Shown: piece by piece, positions 39,419-48,230 of the stretch | How positions within the stretch are numbered: the first letter of the stretch is position 1 | Layout of the letters: each line of letters begins with the position of its first letter | DNA from: Mesorhizobium loti | GTDB taxonomy: Bacteria; Pseudomonadota; Alphaproteobacteria; Rhizobiales; Rhizobiaceae | DNA: 64,000 nt | Assembly: GCF_013170705.1 (NCBI RefSeq) | Contig: NZ_CP033334.1 | Coordinates: forward strand, 4,317,501-4,381,500 | Direction: 5' to 3' | Notes under the pieces: model-generated | The model's input: the letters and a program-made list of their open reading frames with translations, nothing else | The model's database searches: none | Told to the model about the DNA's origin: nothing | Translations under genes and position numbers: made by a program

Positions 39419-39551
39419 CCTTCTCCCCGTTTACGGGGAGAAGGTGGCCCGAAAGGGCCGGATGAGGGGCGGCGCCTTGTCTCGACAGGCTCACGCTGCA
39501 CCTCATCCGCCTGCCGGTATCTTCTCCCCGTATAGCGACGGGGAGAAGGAC
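39419..39551. repeat. composite palindromic intergenic element
   Basis: A 133-bp mosaic of nested inverted repeats between the binding-protein and permease genes. It has a hairpin CCTTCTCCCCG/CGGGGAGAAGG (39419-39444), GGCCC-GAAA-GGGCC (39446-39459), a CGGATGAGG/CCTCATCCG pair (39459-39467 with 39501-39509) and a second CTTCTCCCCG/CGGGGAGAAG hairpin (39521-39548). Elements of this look are common in rhizobial genomes. Here it could dampen permease expression relative to the binding protein. Confidence 0.75.
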
Positions 39552-39590
39552 GCTATACCAACGCCGCTCCAGGGAGCCGTTCCTCAACCC

Positions 39591-40514
39591 ATGACCTATG
39601 CCGTGTCCGAAATGCGACCCGCGGGCCAGTCGCGAAAGAAGCGGCTTACCTACGCAAATGTCGAGCCATGGCTCTATCTCAGCCCGGCGATCATCCTGCT
39701 GGTCGTGGTGCTGTTGGTGCCGCTGATCATCGGCATCAGCTACTCCTTCCGCAAATTCTCGGCCTTCAAGTCGGTATATGTCGGGCTCGGCCAGTACCAG
39801 GCGATGCTGTCGGATCATGTTCTGGGGCAAGCCCTGATCAACACGCTGTGGTGGACGGTCGCCAGCCTGTTCTTCCAATTCTTCCTCGGCCTTGGCCTGG
39901 CGCTGCTGCTCGACAAACCGTTCTGGGGCCGCAAGGTGGTGCAGGCTCTGGTGTTCCTGCCCTGGGCGGTTCCGTCCTTCCTGTCCGGGTTGACCTGGGC
40001 CTGGCTGTTCAACCCCATCATCGGGCCGCTGCCGCACTGGTTGTACGCGCTCGGGTTAAAGGCTGAGCCGACCAATGTGCTCTCCGATCCCGCCACGGCG
40101 ATGTGGGGACCGATCGTCGCCAATGTCTGGTTCGGCATTCCGTTCTTCGCCATCACGCTTCTGGCGGCGCTGAAGTCTATCCCGTCCGAAATGCACGAGG
40201 CGGCGGCGATCGACGGCGCTTCGCCCTGGCAGCGCTTCACCAAGGTGACACTGCCATTCCTCGCACCGACCATCGCCATCACGGTGATGCTGCGCACCCT
40301 CTGGATCGCCACCTTCGCCGACCTGATCTTCGTCATGACCGAGGGCGGGCCTGCTGGTTCGACCAATACGGTGCCGGTCTATATCTATGTCAGCGCCTTC
40401 AAGTCACTGGACAAGGGCTATGCCTCGGCGGTGGCCGTGTTGCTGCTCGTGCTGTTGATCGCCTATGCGATCGCGCTGATCGCCATCCGCCGCTCCCTTG
40501 TGAGGCACGTCTGA
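39591..40514 (+). CDS. sugar ABC transporter permease (MalF/UgpA type)
   Basis: A 307-residue inner-membrane permease with six transmembrane segments. The first is YLSPAIILLVVVLLVPLIIG. The EAA loop that docks on the ATPase is EMHEAAAIDGASPWQRFTKVTLP. ATG 39591 follows an AGGGAG site across a 10-base gap; the longer frame to 39444 is inside the palindromic repeat and is rejected. Its TGA overlaps the ATG of the next permease. Confidence 0.93.
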   Translation: MTYAVSEMRPAGQSRKKRLTYANVEPWLYLSPAIILLVVVLLVPLIIGISYSFRKFSAFKSVYVGLGQYQAMLSDHVLGQALINTLWWTVASLFFQFFLGLGLALLLDKPFWGRKVVQALVFLPWAVPSFLSGLTWAWLFNPIIGPLPHWLYALGLKAEPTNVLSDPATAMWGPIVANVWFGIPFFAITLLAALKSIPSEMHEAAAIDGASPWQRFTKVTLPFLAPTIAITVMLRTLWIATFADLIFVMTEGGPAGSTNTVPVYIYVSAFKSLDKGYASAVAVLLLVLLIAYAIALIAIRRSLVRHV

Positions 40515-41362
40515 TGATCGCGGGACGCTCTGCTTCACAACGGTTCCTAGGCGGTATCGGCCTCTACGCGGCGATCGCCGCCTATGTGATCTTCGCCCTG
40601 TTCCCAATCTACTGGACGCTGAAGATCTCGGTGACGCCGGAGCGGCTGCTCTATTCCGAAGGCATCACCTTCTGGCCGTCGCGCACGACGTTGCAGAATT
40701 TCGTCACCGTGCTCGAGGCCACCGATTTCCCGCGCTATTTCCTCAACAGCGTCATCGTCTCCGTGTCGACGGCGGCATTGGTGACGGTGATCGCCACGCT
40801 CGCCGGTTACGCCATGTCGCGTTTCACCTTTCGCGGCAAGGCGGTGCTGGCGCTGATGCTGCTTTTGACCCAGACTTTTCCGCTGGTGATGGTCATTCCG
40901 CCGATCTACCGCGTCATGGGCCAGATCGGCCTGATCAACAGCCTGACCGGGCTGATAATCATCTACACCGCCTTCAACACCGCCTTCGCCACCTTCCTGA
41001 TGCAATCCTTCTTCGACGGCATCCCGAAGGATCTGGAAGAGGCGGCGATGATCGATGGTTGTACGCGTGCCCAGGCAATGCGCCGGGTGATCGTGCCGCT
41101 GACGCTGCCCGGCATGGGCGCCACGCTCGGCTTTGTCTTCACCGCCGCCTGGAGCGAGCTCCTGTTCGCGCTCATGCTGATCTCCAGCGACGACCAGAAG
41201 ACCTTCGCCGTCGGCCTGCTCACCTTCATCGGCAAATTCGCCGTCGACTGGGGGCAGATGATGGCGGCGTCGATCCTGGCCCTGATCCCGGTCTGCATCT
41301 TCTTCGCTTTCCTGCAACGCTATCTCGTCACCGGCCTGACCGCCGGCGCCGTCAAAGGATAG
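40514..41362 (+). CDS. sugar ABC transporter permease (MalG/UgpE type)
   Basis: A 282-residue partner permease with six membrane segments. The EAA loop is [29 protein letters not shown] overlap with the first permease gene shows translational coupling. The C-terminal [18 protein letters not shown] is the usual end of this family. The ATPase gene follows after four bases. Confidence 0.94.
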   Translation: MIAGRSASQRFLGGIGLYAAIAAYVIFALFPIYWTLKISVTPERLLYSEGITFWPSRTTLQNFVTVLEATDFPRYFLNSVIVSVSTAALVTVIATLAGYAMSRFTFRGKAVLALMLLLTQTFPLVMVIPPIYRVMGQIGLINSLTGLIIIYTAFNTAFATFLMQSFFDGIPKDLEEAAMIDGCTRAQAMRRVIVPLTLPGMGATLGFVFTAAWSELLFALMLISSDDQKTFAVGLLTFIGKFAVDWGQMMAASILALIPVCIFFAFLQRYLVTGLTAGAVKG

Positions 41363-41366
41363 ACCG

Positions 41367-42434
41367 ATGGCCTCTGTCACGCTCGAAAAGGTTCGCAAGG
41401 ATTACGGCGCCGTCCGTGTCCTGCATGCGGTCGACCTTCAAATCGCCGACGGCGAATTCGTCGTCCTGGTCGGTCCGTCCGGCTGCGGGAAATCGACGCT
41501 GCTGCGCATGATCGCCGGGCTGGAGGAAGCCTCCGGTGGCGAGATCCGCATCGGCGAGCGTTTGGTCAACGACGTGGCGCCCAAGGACCGCGACATCGCC
41601 ATGGTCTTCCAGTCCTATGCGCTTTATCCGCACATGGATGTGGCGAAGAACATGGGCTTCAGCCTGATGCTGCGCAAGGCCGAGAAGCCGGCGATCGATG
41701 CCAGGGTGGATGGCGCGGCCAAGCGGCTGGGCCTGGACGCCTACCTTCAGCGCCTGCCGCGGCAGTTGTCCGGCGGCCAGCGCCAGCGCGTCGCCATGGG
41801 CCGCGCCATCGTGCGTGATCCCAAGGTCTTCCTGTTCGATGAGCCGCTGTCCAACCTCGATGCCAAGCTGCGCGTCCATATGCGGGCCGAGATCAAGGCG
41901 CTGCACCAGCAATTGAAGACCACCTCGGTCTATGTCACGCACGACCAGATCGAGGCCATGACCATGGCCGACCGTATCGTCGTCATGCATGACGGGCTGA
42001 TCCAGCAGGTTGGCGCGCCGCTCGATCTCTATGACCATCCGGCCAACATGTTCGTTGCCGGTTTCATCGGCTCGCCAGGCATGAATTTCCTGCCGGCGAC
42101 GGTGCGCAAGGGCGAGGCATCGGAAGCGGTGCTGGCCGATGGCCAGGCGCTGAAACTGCCGGATGGCCTGCCGCTCGGCGACGGCGATGCCATTACCGTC
42201 GGCCTGCGGCCCGAGCATATCCGGTTGGCCGATGACGGCGCGCTACAGGGCGAGGTGGGGGTCGTGGAGCCGCTCGGCCTCTCGACACAGTTCTACGTCG
42301 CGCTGGCCGGCCAGCAGCTTTGCGTCTTTGCCATGGGCCGCGCCGGCGTCAAGCCCGGCGACACGGTGCGGTTGGCGGCCGATCCGGCGTCGCTGCATGT
42401 GTTCGATCCGAAAAGCGGCGACCGCATCGGCTGA
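41367..42434 (+). CDS. sugar ABC transporter ATPase (UgpC/MsmX type)
   Basis: A 355-residue ATP-binding subunit. Walker A is GPSGCGKSTLLRM, the signature motif LSGGQRQRVAMGRAI, Walker B VFLFDEPLSNLD, and the switch histidine lies in YVTHDQIEAM. The C-terminal TOBE/MalK-type regulatory domain (about residues 240-350) is present. It completes a binding protein - two permeases - ATPase set. MsmX-like ATPases can serve several importers. Confidence 0.95.
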   Translation: MASVTLEKVRKDYGAVRVLHAVDLQIADGEFVVLVGPSGCGKSTLLRMIAGLEEASGGEIRIGERLVNDVAPKDRDIAMVFQSYALYPHMDVAKNMGFSLMLRKAEKPAIDARVDGAAKRLGLDAYLQRLPRQLSGGQRQRVAMGRAIVRDPKVFLFDEPLSNLDAKLRVHMRAEIKALHQQLKTTSVYVTHDQIEAMTMADRIVVMHDGLIQQVGAPLDLYDHPANMFVAGFIGSPGMNFLPATVRKGEASEAVLADGQALKLPDGLPLGDGDAITVGLRPEHIRLADDGALQGEVGVVEPLGLSTQFYVALAGQQLCVFAMGRAGVKPGDTVRLAADPASLHVFDPKSGDRIG

Positions 42435-42480
42435 AGGAAATTCAGCGGGGTTGAGGGAGCGAGCCCGAGCCTCTGCCTTC

Positions 42481-42521
42481 GCAAACAAAAACGCCGCCCG
42501 ATGGGCGGCGTTTTTGTTTGC
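42481..42521. terminator. bidirectional terminator between ABC operon and rpmG
   Basis: A 41-bp perfect inverted repeat: arms GCAAACAAAAACGCCGCCC and its complement around GAT. The GC stem flanked by A-run and T-run serves as an intrinsic terminator in both directions, for the ABC operon (plus) and rpmG (minus, stop 17 bases away). Confidence 0.9.
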
Positions 42522-42537
42522 AAGGGGAAAACCCAGA

Positions 42538-42705
42538 TTACTTGATCTTGGTTTCCTTGAATTCGACGTGCTTCTTGGCGACCGGATCGTACTTGCGGAA
42601 CGACAGCTTGTCGGTCTTGGTACGGCTGTTCTTGCTGGTCACGTAGAAGAAACCGGTGTCGGCGGTCGACAGAAGCTTGATCTTGATGTTTGCGGCTTTG
42701 GCCAT
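42538..42705 (-). CDS. rpmG: 50S ribosomal protein L33
   Basis: A 55-residue ribosomal protein. Start [20 protein letters not shown] at ATG 42705, end [12 protein letters not shown]. It has no CxxC pairs, so it is the zinc-free form. It has its own strong candidate promoter about 80-107 bases upstream and shares a bidirectional terminator with the ABC operon. Confidence 0.98.
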   Translation of the reverse strand: MAKAANIKIKLLSTADTGFFYVTSKNSRTKTDKLSFRKYDPVAKKHVEFKETKIK

Positions 42706-42784
42706 GGTATCAGTCCGTTTGTTCGTGGAGTTTTGGCCGCTGGAGCACGGGGAAAACACCCGGACGCGGGAAACTTGGCGCGAC

Positions 42785-42812
42785 ACATAAAGAACGTGCC
42801 TGGAAAGTCAAG
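42785..42812 (-). promoter_or_regulatory. candidate promoter of rpmG
   Basis: On the minus strand CTTGAC (42812-42807) and TTATGT (42790-42785) are spaced by 16 bases, close to the rhizobial housekeeping consensus. The transcript would have a leader of about 70 bases. Confidence 0.5.
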
Positions 42813-42859
42813 CCCGGCGGACCTGATGTGGCTCGTCCGGGTAGCCCATTACGCGTAAA

Positions 42860-43318
42860 TCAGACGTTTTCCGTCTCCGGCACGCCAACCTTCTTCCAGT
42901 CTCCGGTCGTGTTCCACCAACGATTCGGATTGGCGCGGTCATCCAGCCCCTTGGACCGGCTGGCGAGGATCGGCTGGAGGCGGATCACCGGCTCCTGATA
43001 GGAATGGGCCTGGAAAATCGCCTCGACGACGCGGCTTGCCAGCGCCTGGTCATCAGGCAGTTCGAATGAAACCTCGACCGTGCCCGGGCGGCGGCGCAAT
43101 TCGATTTCGGCGCCGGCCGCGGCCCCTTCAAGCGGCCTGTAGTGCTCGATGCCGTGTCCCGACTGATAGGCGTTGCGGTCGTATTTGCCCATGGCCAGCG
43201 GTGCGATCGCCACGACCGCGTCCATGATGCGGTCGACATCCGCGGCAGGCGCCTGGAAGGTCACAAGCAGCAGGAGCGTCATTCGCAATGATGTGGTTTC
43301 AAAGCCGCTGTCGATCAT
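42860..43318 (-). CDS. stand-alone NIF3/CutA-like domain protein
   Basis: A 152-residue protein resembling the small inserted domain of NIF3/YqfO proteins. It has a MTLLLLVTFQAPAADVDRIMDA start of a ferredoxin-like fold, a GKYDRNAYQSGHGIEHYRP segment and FQAHSYQEPVIRLQPIL, the counterpart of the AHPYEEPAY motif. The dimetal-binding NIF3 halves are absent. GAGGA upstream supports ATG 43318; an internal ATG at 43282 is an alternative. It lies between rpmG and an MFS gene. Function unknown. Confidence 0.7.
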   Translation of the reverse strand: MIDSGFETTSLRMTLLLLVTFQAPAADVDRIMDAVVAIAPLAMGKYDRNAYQSGHGIEHYRPLEGAAAGAEIELRRRPGTVEVSFELPDDQALASRVVEAIFQAHSYQEPVIRLQPILASRSKGLDDRANPNRWWNTTGDWKKVGVPETENV

Positions 43319-43410
43319 GGGAGTGTCCTCAACTTCCGTTTTTGGGGGACACTCTTTTAACCCGACGCTGCTGACACGGTTCTGTCAGCAGCGGTCGCCG
43401 TCTCAAAGGG

Positions 43411-44589
43411 TCAAAGGAGAATCTTGCGGACGAGCCTGACGCCAACCAGCGCCATGTAGGCGCCAAAGAACAGGCCGAGCGACCAGCCGAAACCGGACGG
43501 ACCGAACGCGTCCATGCCGATGCCGATCGCCTGCGGGCCAAGCACCATGCCGACACCATAGCAGAGCACGAAGGCGGCGTTGGCGGATGCCAGTTCATGG
43601 CCGGAAAGCTGCGAGCCGAGGTGGGCAAGGCCGATCGTGTACATGGCGGCGACAACGCCGCCCCAGACGAAGAGAAGGGCGGCCATCAGGTGCCAATTCT
43701 GGGCGAAGAAGGGCATGAAGACCGTGCCGGCAAGGCCGACGGTGGCGCAGGCGAGCAGCAGATAGCGGCGGTCGCTGACCCGGTCGCTGATCATGCCGAT
43801 CGGGATCTGCAGCAGCACATTGCCGAGACCGATCATGGTCAGCAGCAATGCTGCGTCGGCTTCCGAATAGCCGATGCGGTTGCCGTAGATCGGAAACAGC
43901 GCGAAGCCGCCGGTTTCGACCGCGCCGAACACCAGTACGGCGGCGGTCGCCGATGGCACCAGCCAGATGTAGCGAAGGAAGTTGCTGGTTTCGCCATCGG
44001 CAACGATGGAGGGGCTTTCATTGCGCGCGGCCAGCACCGGTATCGAGGCCAGCGTGACCAGTACGATGATGACGCCGAACGGCCTGAAGCCGGAGCTCCC
44101 AAGATGCGCGAACAGCCACGGTCCGGCGGCAAAGCCGAGCGACAGGACGGTGGCGTAGATGCCAAGCACGAGGCCGCGCCGGTGCGGCGGTGCCGACGTG
44201 CTGATCCAGAATTCCGACAGGATGAACAGCACCGTCAATGCGATATGCAGCACGATACGCAGCGGAAACCACATCCAGAAGTCGGGCGCGAAATGGAAGC
44301 CGACGAAGGCGAGGGCGCCGGCGGCAATCATCCCGATCATGGTCCAGGCGACGCCGAAGCGCATGGCGAGCGGTGTGGCCAACGGCGCACCGGCGATCGA
44401 GGCCAGGCCGGCGACGGCGGTGTTGAGGCCGATCATCGAAGCCGAGTGGCCCCGCGTTTCCAGGATGACGCTGAGCAGGGGCATGCCGAGGCCGATGGCT
44501 ATGCCGACGACGCTGATCGACGAGATCGCCGCCACCATCGGCAGCCAGTGTACGCGTTCGTCGCCCTTGGGTTGGGTATCGACCGTCAT
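43411..44589 (-). CDS. MFS transporter
   Basis: A 392-residue major facilitator with about twelve transmembrane segments. It is of the YcaD/UMF1-like small-MFS type: the N-terminal half has STSAPPHRRGLVLGIYATVLSLGFAAGPWL and the second half has QIPIGMISDRVSDRRYLL, the A-type loop motif. Substrate unknown. ATG 44589. It is the gene next to rpmG in the conserved rhizobial run topA-rnr-DUF983-NUDIX-MFS as I recall it. A palindromic repeat lies 34 bases upstream of its start. Confidence 0.88.
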   Translation of the reverse strand: MTVDTQPKGDERVHWLPMVAAISSISVVGIAIGLGMPLLSVILETRGHSASMIGLNTAVAGLASIAGAPLATPLAMRFGVAWTMIGMIAAGALAFVGFHFAPDFWMWFPLRIVLHIALTVLFILSEFWISTSAPPHRRGLVLGIYATVLSLGFAAGPWLFAHLGSSGFRPFGVIIVLVTLASIPVLAARNESPSIVADGETSNFLRYIWLVPSATAAVLVFGAVETGGFALFPIYGNRIGYSEADAALLLTMIGLGNVLLQIPIGMISDRVSDRRYLLLACATVGLAGTVFMPFFAQNWHLMAALLFVWGGVVAAMYTIGLAHLGSQLSGHELASANAAFVLCYGVGMVLGPQAIGIGMDAFGPSGFGWSLGLFFGAYMALVGVRLVRKILL

Positions 44590-44622
44590 GGGATGCTGAA
44601 TACTCTGTCTCTTTGATCTTAC

Positions 44623-44666
44623 GCAATTCCGGGCGGAAAACCGCGTCTCACTTTTCCTGGAATTGC
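44623..44666. repeat. dispersed 44-bp palindromic repeat
   Basis: Starts GCAATTCCGGGCGGAAAACC and ends CCTGGAATTGC. Its reverse complement matches the copies at 59373-59416 and 59433-59476 at nearly every position. It fills most of the gap between the MFS start and the NUDIX stop codon, one base from the latter. Confidence 0.85.
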
Positions 44667-44667
44667 C

Positions 44668-45408
44668 CTACAGAAGTTCGCGGGTGAAGCGGTTGCGCAC
44701 AAGCCGGTAGAAGGGGACGGGACCGCCCGGTCGCAGCAGCGGATCATGGGCGAGGCGCTTTTCCAGCTCGTCCAGGATCATTCGGGTGATGTCGGGTATG
44801 TCGGCTTCCCGGGCCTTGGCGAGCGGCAGCCAGACCAGTTCCTCGAGTTCGTTGGTCGGCCCTCCGCCGGGCAATTCGACGGCGACATCGTTGCGCCAGG
44901 CGCTGAAGAAACGGGTGTCGAAGCGGCGTATCCGGTTGGGTGGGGTGATGGCGCGAGCGATGAAACGCAGCGTTTCCAGTGACGGTCTTACGCCGTGTTC
45001 GACAAAACCCTGCCAGTCACGCTTGTCGGTGGCAAAGGCGGCCTTCTGGCCTATCAGCAGTCCGGCTTCCTCATAGGTTTCGCGGATCGCGGACAATGCG
45101 ACAGCCCGGGCTCGCGCGGCACTGGTGCGGCCGGGGCCAGCAAGCAGCTTTGCTTCCTCATCGCGGTGCAATGCGGTGGCGGTGGCGACGCGGCTGTCCG
45201 CCGGATCGGTGCGGCCGCCGGGAAACACGAACTTGCCGGGCATAAACGCGTGGCCGGCGTGACGCCGGCCCATGAGCACCAGCACCTCATCGCCCTTGCG
45301 GTCGAGCAGGATCAGCGTCGCGGCGTCACGCGGGCGCAGGGGCCTGCCGCTATGTGCGGCAAGACCCTTGTCGAGCTTGTCGACGTCCACCTTGGTCATT
45401 GCTTCCAT
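44668..45408 (-). CDS. NUDIX hydrolase
   Basis: A 246-residue NUDIX-fold protein related to NUDT19/RppH-like CoA or nucleotide pyrophosphatases. The NUDIX box is split by an insertion: GGRTDPADSRVATATALHRDEEAK, then about 25 residues, and the catalytic part AALSA-type SAIRETYEEAGLLIG (REx2EE). An N-terminal LRPRDAATLILLDRKGDEVLVLMGRR precedes it. Start ATG 45408 or 45399; the longer frame to 45456 lacks support. Substrate unknown. Confidence 0.87.
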   Translation of the reverse strand: MEAMTKVDVDKLDKGLAAHSGRPLRPRDAATLILLDRKGDEVLVLMGRRHAGHAFMPGKFVFPGGRTDPADSRVATATALHRDEEAKLLAGPGRTSAARARAVALSAIRETYEEAGLLIGQKAAFATDKRDWQGFVEHGVRPSLETLRFIARAITPPNRIRRFDTRFFSAWRNDVAVELPGGGPTNELEELVWLPLAKAREADIPDITRMILDELEKRLAHDPLLRPGGPVPFYRLVRNRFTRELL

Positions 45409-45483
45409 GCGCAGGGACCTAGCGGAAACTTCTGGCAAGCGAAAGTGGCCTTTCACGGTCGGTATGTTGCGCCAGCCAGAGCT

Positions 45484-45921
45484 CTAGGCTCCCGGATGAG
45501 GCTCAATCCCATCCTTTTCGCCGCCGAAGCCGTGCATATAGAACGCCCATTGCAATCCGATGACGGCGCCTTTGACAGGCTGCAGCAGCGCCACCGACAG
45601 CAAGATGGTCAGGGGCACCCAGATGAGGATGTGCTGCCAGGTCGACAAGGTCGACGTCGCTTCCACGCCCATGAAGGCACCGAGAACAATGTGGCCGACG
45701 ATGACGATGACCAGATAGGCCGGCAGGTCGTCGGCGCGATGGTGATGGATCTCCTCGCCGCAGACGCCGCAGGTCTCGACGGTCTTGGTGAAGCCGCGAA
45801 ACAGCTTGCCTTCGCCGCAGTTCGGGCAGCGCCCCAAAAAGCCACGCTTCATCGCCGTCCACAATGGACGGGCAACCCGGCCCGACTGATGTTGGCCGCC
45901 GAAAACCTGTTGTTCCATCAT
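45484..45921 (-). CDS. DUF983 membrane protein with zinc ribbon
   Basis: A 145-residue DUF983 protein. The N-terminal part has CX2C-X15-CX2C (CPNCGEGKLFRGF...CGVCGEE) and conserved HHHRADDLPAYLVI. Two membrane segments follow (about residues 65-85 and 98-118). Its ATG overlaps the rnr stop (ATGATG with TGA inside), and AGGAGA lies within the rnr end. In related species this family sits between rnr and a NUDIX gene, as here. Function unknown. Confidence 0.88.
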   Translation of the reverse strand: MMEQQVFGGQHQSGRVARPLWTAMKRGFLGRCPNCGEGKLFRGFTKTVETCGVCGEEIHHHRADDLPAYLVIVIVGHIVLGAFMGVEATSTLSTWQHILIWVPLTILLSVALLQPVKGAVIGLQWAFYMHGFGGEKDGIEPHPGA

Positions 45922-48224
45922 CGTCTCCTGCCGCGCGACCCCGGTCGCGATTGCGACGCACGGGCGCGGCCCTTAGCCTTGTGAAACGACCTGGTGGAGC
46001 CTGGCAGGGGCTTCGGGTCGGTCAACATCTCGAAACGCATCGCGCCGGCCATGGGTGCCACCTCGACCAGCCGAACCTCGACGCGGTCCGCGAGCTGGTA
46101 GCCTTTTCCCGAGCGTTCTCCGAACAGGGAGCGGGCCGTTTCGTCGTATATATAGTAATCGCCGCCCAGGGTTGAGACAGGGATGAAACCATCGGCGCCA
46201 TATTGCGGCAATTGGACAAATAGTCCTGATTTGGTGACGCCGGAGATGCGGGCGTCGAAGCGCTCGTCAATGCGCTCGGCGAGATAGGCCGATATCAGCC
46301 GGTCGACCGTGTCACGCTCGGCCGCCATGGCGCGCCGTTCCGTGCCGGAGATCAGCACAGCGACATCCTCGAGCCGCGCCTCCTCGTCTTGCGTCAGCCC
46401 GCCAAGGCCGAGGCCGAGTGCGGCAATGAGTCCGCGATGCACGATCAGGTCGGCGTAGCGGCGGATCGGCGAGGTGAAATGTGCGTAGCGCCTGAGGTTG
46501 AGGCCGAAATGGCCGATATTTCCAGGTGAATATTCAGCCTGGCTCTGCGAGCGCAACACCACCTCGTTGACCAGCGCCTCGTTGTCGGCGCCATGCACGC
46601 GCTCGAGAATGCCGTTGAACTGGCTGGGCCGCATCTGCGCCCCGCGCGCCAGCGACAGGCCAAGCGTTGCCAAGAATTCGCGTAGCGATTCCTGCTTGGC
46701 GAGCGAAGGCGCGTCGTGGACACGGTAGACCAGCGCCTGCTTCTTCGCCTCCAGCGTCTCGGCGGCGGCGACATTGGCCTGGATCATGAATTCTTCGATC
46801 AGCTTGTGAGCATCGAGCCGTTCCGGCACGATGACGCGATCGACCGTGCCATCCGGCTTGAGCAGGATCTTGCGTTCCGGCAGGTCGAGTTCGAGCGGCT
46901 GGCGGCCGTCGCGACCTCGCTTGAGGATCGCATAGGCATCCCATAGCGGCTTCAGCACCGTGTCGAGGATCGGGCCGGTCTTGTCGTCCGGCGCGCCGTC
47001 GATCGCCGCCTGGGCCTGGGGGTAGGCGAGCTTTGCCGCGGACTTCATCATCACGCGGTGAAAGGAGTGCCTGATCTTGTGGCCGTCGGCGGAGAAGGTC
47101 ATGCGCACCGCCAGCGCCGGCCGGTCCTGGCCTTCGCGCAGCGAACAGAGGTCGTTGGAAATGCGCTCGGGCAGCATCGGCACGACACGATCGGGAAAAT
47201 ACACCGAATTGCCACGCTTCAGCGCCTCGCGGTCGAGTGCCGTGCCGTAGCGGACATAGGCGGCAACGTCGGCGATCGCGACGGTGGCGATCACGCCGCC
47301 CGGATTCTTTTCGTCCAGGTCAGGCGTCGCGAAGACCGCATCATCATGGTCCTTGGCGTCCGCCGGATCGATGGTGACCAGCGGCAGGTCGCGCCAGTCC
47401 TCGCGATTGGCCATCGTCGCGGGCTTCACCGCCTCGGCCTCGGCGATGACGTCGGCCGGGAAGATGTGCGGAATGTCGTGGGCATGAATGGCGATCATCG
47501 AGACCGCCTTTTCGCTGGTCAGCGAGCCCAGCACGTTGAGCACCTTGGCACGGGGCAACCCGTAGCGGGAGGCCCGCGCGGGCTCGACCTCGACCAGGTC
47601 GCCGTTCCTGGCGCCGTTCTGGAATTCCTTGTCGACGATCAGCTCCGGCTGGCGCCGTTCCACCGGTTCGATGCGGAAGGTACCATCCTGCAGTACGCGG
47701 AAGACGCCGAGAACGGCATCGTTGCGCTTCTCGAAGATCTTCATCACCCGTCCGGTATAGGCGGGGCCTGACGGGTCATCGGTCGGGAAGGTCTTGGCCA
47801 GGACGCGGTCGCCGATGCCCGGTGCCGGTCCGTTGCCGCCGCGAGACACGCGGATCGATACGACGGGCGGTTCGCCCGTGCCCACGGACTCGGCCGGATG
47901 CGCCAGCAGGACGCCGTCGCCGTCGCGGCCAAAAATGTCGAGGACGGCGACATGGGGCAGCGCGCCGACGCGGGCCAGCCGCTTGCGCTCCTTGGTGAGC
48001 ACGCCTTCATCCTGCATGTCGCGCAGAAGATCCTTCAGCCAGATGCGGTCGTCGCCGCGCAGCGCGAACGCCTTGGCGATGTCGCGTTTTCCAGCCCGGT
48101 CGGGATTTTCGGCGATGTAGCGCAGGATCTCGTCGCGCGATGGCTTGTAGTCGTCCTTGACCTTGGCCCTCGTGTCGGCGGTGCGCGGATCGCCGTGGCT
48201 TCTTCCGGTGATCCTGCGCGCCAC
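45918..48224 (-). CDS. rnr: ribonuclease R
   Basis: A 768-residue RNB-family 3'-5' exoribonuclease that degrades structured RNA. An N-terminal winged-helix/cold-shock region (about 30-240) precedes the RNB domain, with catalytic aspartates in DPADAKDHDDAVF, and an S1 domain (about 655-735) with ISGVTKSGLFVQLPQYGADGFI. The C terminus is a short basic tail rich in Arg, Gly and Ser. The start is GTG 48224, six bases past the topA TAG. Part of a topA-rnr-DUF983 run. Confidence 0.95.
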   Translation of the reverse strand: MARRITGRSHGDPRTADTRAKVKDDYKPSRDEILRYIAENPDRAGKRDIAKAFALRGDDRIWLKDLLRDMQDEGVLTKERKRLARVGALPHVAVLDIFGRDGDGVLLAHPAESVGTGEPPVVSIRVSRGGNGPAPGIGDRVLAKTFPTDDPSGPAYTGRVMKIFEKRNDAVLGVFRVLQDGTFRIEPVERRQPELIVDKEFQNGARNGDLVEVEPARASRYGLPRAKVLNVLGSLTSEKAVSMIAIHAHDIPHIFPADVIAEAEAVKPATMANREDWRDLPLVTIDPADAKDHDDAVFATPDLDEKNPGGVIATVAIADVAAYVRYGTALDREALKRGNSVYFPDRVVPMLPERISNDLCSLREGQDRPALAVRMTFSADGHKIRHSFHRVMMKSAAKLAYPQAQAAIDGAPDDKTGPILDTVLKPLWDAYAILKRGRDGRQPLELDLPERKILLKPDGTVDRVIVPERLDAHKLIEEFMIQANVAAAETLEAKKQALVYRVHDAPSLAKQESLREFLATLGLSLARGAQMRPSQFNGILERVHGADNEALVNEVVLRSQSQAEYSPGNIGHFGLNLRRYAHFTSPIRRYADLIVHRGLIAALGLGLGGLTQDEEARLEDVAVLISGTERRAMAAERDTVDRLISAYLAERIDERFDARISGVTKSGLFVQLPQYGADGFIPVSTLGGDYYIYDETARSLFGERSGKGYQLADRVEVRLVEVAPMAGAMRFEMLTDPKPLPGSTRSFHKAKGRARASQSRPGSRGRRR

Positions 48225-48230
48225 GCTGTC

